Shown piece by piece: positions 6,990-8,018 of a DNA stretch of 8,018 nucleotides. A program made the position numbers and the translations under genes. The stretch is from assembly GCA_902782795.1 (NCBI GenBank), contig CACZOT010000289.1, positions 1 through 8,018 of the forward strand, given 5' to 3'. The stretch is from an uncultured Eubacteriales bacterium (GTDB lineage Bacteria; Bacillota; Clostridia; Christensenellales; Aristaeellaceae). The number at the start of each line of letters is the position of its first letter. Positions within the stretch are counted from its first letter, which is position 1. The notes under the pieces are model-generated. The model saw nothing but the letters and a program-made list of their open reading frames with translations. It was not told the DNA's origin and did no database searches.

Positions 6990-8018
6990 CGGAGCTGCTT
7001 TCCCTCTATTATCAAGAGCTGGCCGACTGGTGCAAGGAAAAAGGCCTGCCCGCCTTCCGCGCAAAGCAGATCTACGAGTGGCTGCGGCGCGGCGCGGATT
7101 TCGCCGAGATGACCAACCTGCCCGCGAAACTGCGCGGGGAGCTGGCCGCAGAAGCCGTGGCTGTGCCGGTGAAGATCGTCCTGCGGCGCGTTTCCCAAAA
7201 GGGCGATACGGAGAAGTTCCTCTACGAACTTCAGGACGGCAACCGCATCGAGGGCGTGCTCATGCACAACCATCACGGCGATTCGCTCTGCGTCTCCACC
7301 CAGGTGGGCTGCCGCATGGGCTGCCGCTTCTGCGCCAGCACCCTCGAGGGATGCGTGCGGAACCTCACCGCGGGGGAGATCCTCGGGCAGTATACGGCCG
7401 TGGAGCGCATGTGCAAGGAGCGCGACGAGAATGCGCGCATCCACAATATCGTCCTCATGGGCAGCGGCGAGCCGCTCGACAATTACGAGAACACCGTGCG
7501 CTTCCTGCGCAGGATCTCCGAGGAGGAGTTCGGCGGGATCTCGCTCAGGAGCATCTCGCTCTCCACATGCGGGCTCGTGCCCCGGATGCGCGCCTTCGCG
7601 GAGGAGGGCCTGCCGGTGACCCTCTCGCTCTCGCTGCACGCGCCAAACGACGAGGTGCGCCGCGCGCTCATGCCCATCGCCCATACCTATACCATGGACG
7701 AGACCATCGAAGCCTGCCGCTATTATATCGAAAAGACCGGCAGGCGCGTAATCCTCGAATACGCCATGATCAAGGATACCAACTGCTCCCGCCGGGATGC
7801 GGACGAGCTCGCCTCGCGCCTGCGGGGCATGCAGGCGCATGTGAACCTCATCCCCCTCAACGACGTGCCAGAGCGCGGCCTCCAGGGGCCATCCGCCGCG
7901 GAGATGGACGCCTTCCAGCGCCGCCTGGAGGAGAGGCATATCTCCGTGACCCGCCGCCGCAGCATGGGCGAGGATATCGAGGGGGCCTGCGGACAGCTGC
8001 GCAGGAGCGTGGCCGCCC
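6986..8018 (+). CDS. rlmN: Dual-specificity 23S rRNA/tRNA (adenine-C2) methyltransferase RlmN, cut by right edge
   Basis: The first 344 residues are present; with a family length near 350, only a few residues should be missing. This radical-SAM enzyme methylates C2 of A2503 in 23S rRNA and of A37 in some tRNAs. After an N-terminal accessory domain (FRAKQIYEWLRRG about 24-36), the 4Fe-4S ligands are C109, C113 and C116 in GCRMGCRFCAS. Cys102 (LCVSTQVGC) lies seven residues before the first ligand, as does the E. coli catalytic Cys118. The partner methyl-carrying Cys335 is in GEDIEGACGQL. The SAM-binding GEP motif reads MGSGEPLDNYENT rather than the E. coli-like MGMGEP. Other conserved parts are SLSTCG, LSLSLHAPND and HVNLIPLN. 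The ATG overlaps the rsmB stop (ATGA), with a modest TGAGG 5 nt upstream, so coupling to rsmB is likely. No defect is visible. Confidence 0.97.
   Translation, partial: MTELLSLYYQELADWCKEKGLPAFRAKQIYEWLRRGADFAEMTNLPAKLRGELAAEAVAVPVKIVLRRVSQKGDTEKFLYELQDGNRIEGVLMHNHHGDSLCVSTQVGCRMGCRFCASTLEGCVRNLTAGEILGQYTAVERMCKERDENARIHNIVLMGSGEPLDNYENTVRFLRRISEEEFGGISLRSISLSTCGLVPRMRAFAEEGLPVTLSLSLHAPNDEVRRALMPIAHTYTMDETIEACRYYIEKTGRRVILEYAMIKDTNCSRRDADELASRLRGMQAHVNLIPLNDVPERGLQGPSAAEMDAFQRRLEERHISVTRRRSMGEDIEGACGQLRRSVAA

Noticed and set aside
4920..7064. A 714-codon minus-strand open frame that reads the 30-bp repeats as hydrophobic Ala/Val-rich repeats resembling membrane segments
   Set aside because: It is the mirror of the rsmB repeats and of GC-rich rsmB codons. 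The base variation among repeat units is synonymous in the + frame but not in this one, so selection is acting on the rsmB strand.

Overview
The window is a dense block of housekeeping genes, all on the + strand: eight genes in the order gmk (3' end), rpoZ, coaBC, priA, def, fmt, rsmB, rlmN (cut by the right edge just short of its end). This order matches the conserved Bacillus/Clostridia chromosomal cluster, in which prpC, prkC, rsgA and rpe usually follow rlmN. GC content is high (roughly two thirds by eye) and G/C dominates third codon positions. A Firmicutes-type gene order with high GC suggests a GC-rich member of the Clostridia or a relative. That placement is inference; no rRNA or lineage marker is present.

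Layout: gmk ends at 164 and overlaps rpoZ (154-366) by 11 bp. coaBC (370-1569) starts 3 bp after rpoZ and shares an ATGA stop/start with priA (1566-3821). A 21-bp gap, the longest non-coding stretch in the window, carries a strong ribosome binding site for def (3843-4319). fmt (4324-5268) follows after 4 bp, shares an ATGA with rsmB (5265-6989), which shares an ATGA with rlmN (6986 to beyond 8018). I see no promoter, terminator, RNA gene, mobile element or CRISPR array. The genes look like one polycistronic unit with translational coupling.

The genes serve core information processing and cofactor supply: GMP phosphorylation, the RNA polymerase omega subunit, coenzyme A synthesis, replication restart, formylation of initiator tRNA (Fmt) and removal of that formyl group from new proteins (Def), and methylation of 16S rRNA (RsmB) and 23S rRNA/tRNA (RlmN).

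The one clearly unusual element is in rsmB. The enzyme carries an N-terminal extension of about 130 residues made largely of eight perfect in-frame copies of a 10-residue unit (consensus ERRYG[K/R]PADG, 5319-5558). The copies differ almost only at synonymous third positions and by a Lys/Arg swap, so the repeat is clearly translated and held under protein-level constraint. It looks like a disordered, basic, Tyr/Arg-rich tail on an rRNA methyltransferase. I found no other candidate for a novel system; the rest is ordinary core genome.
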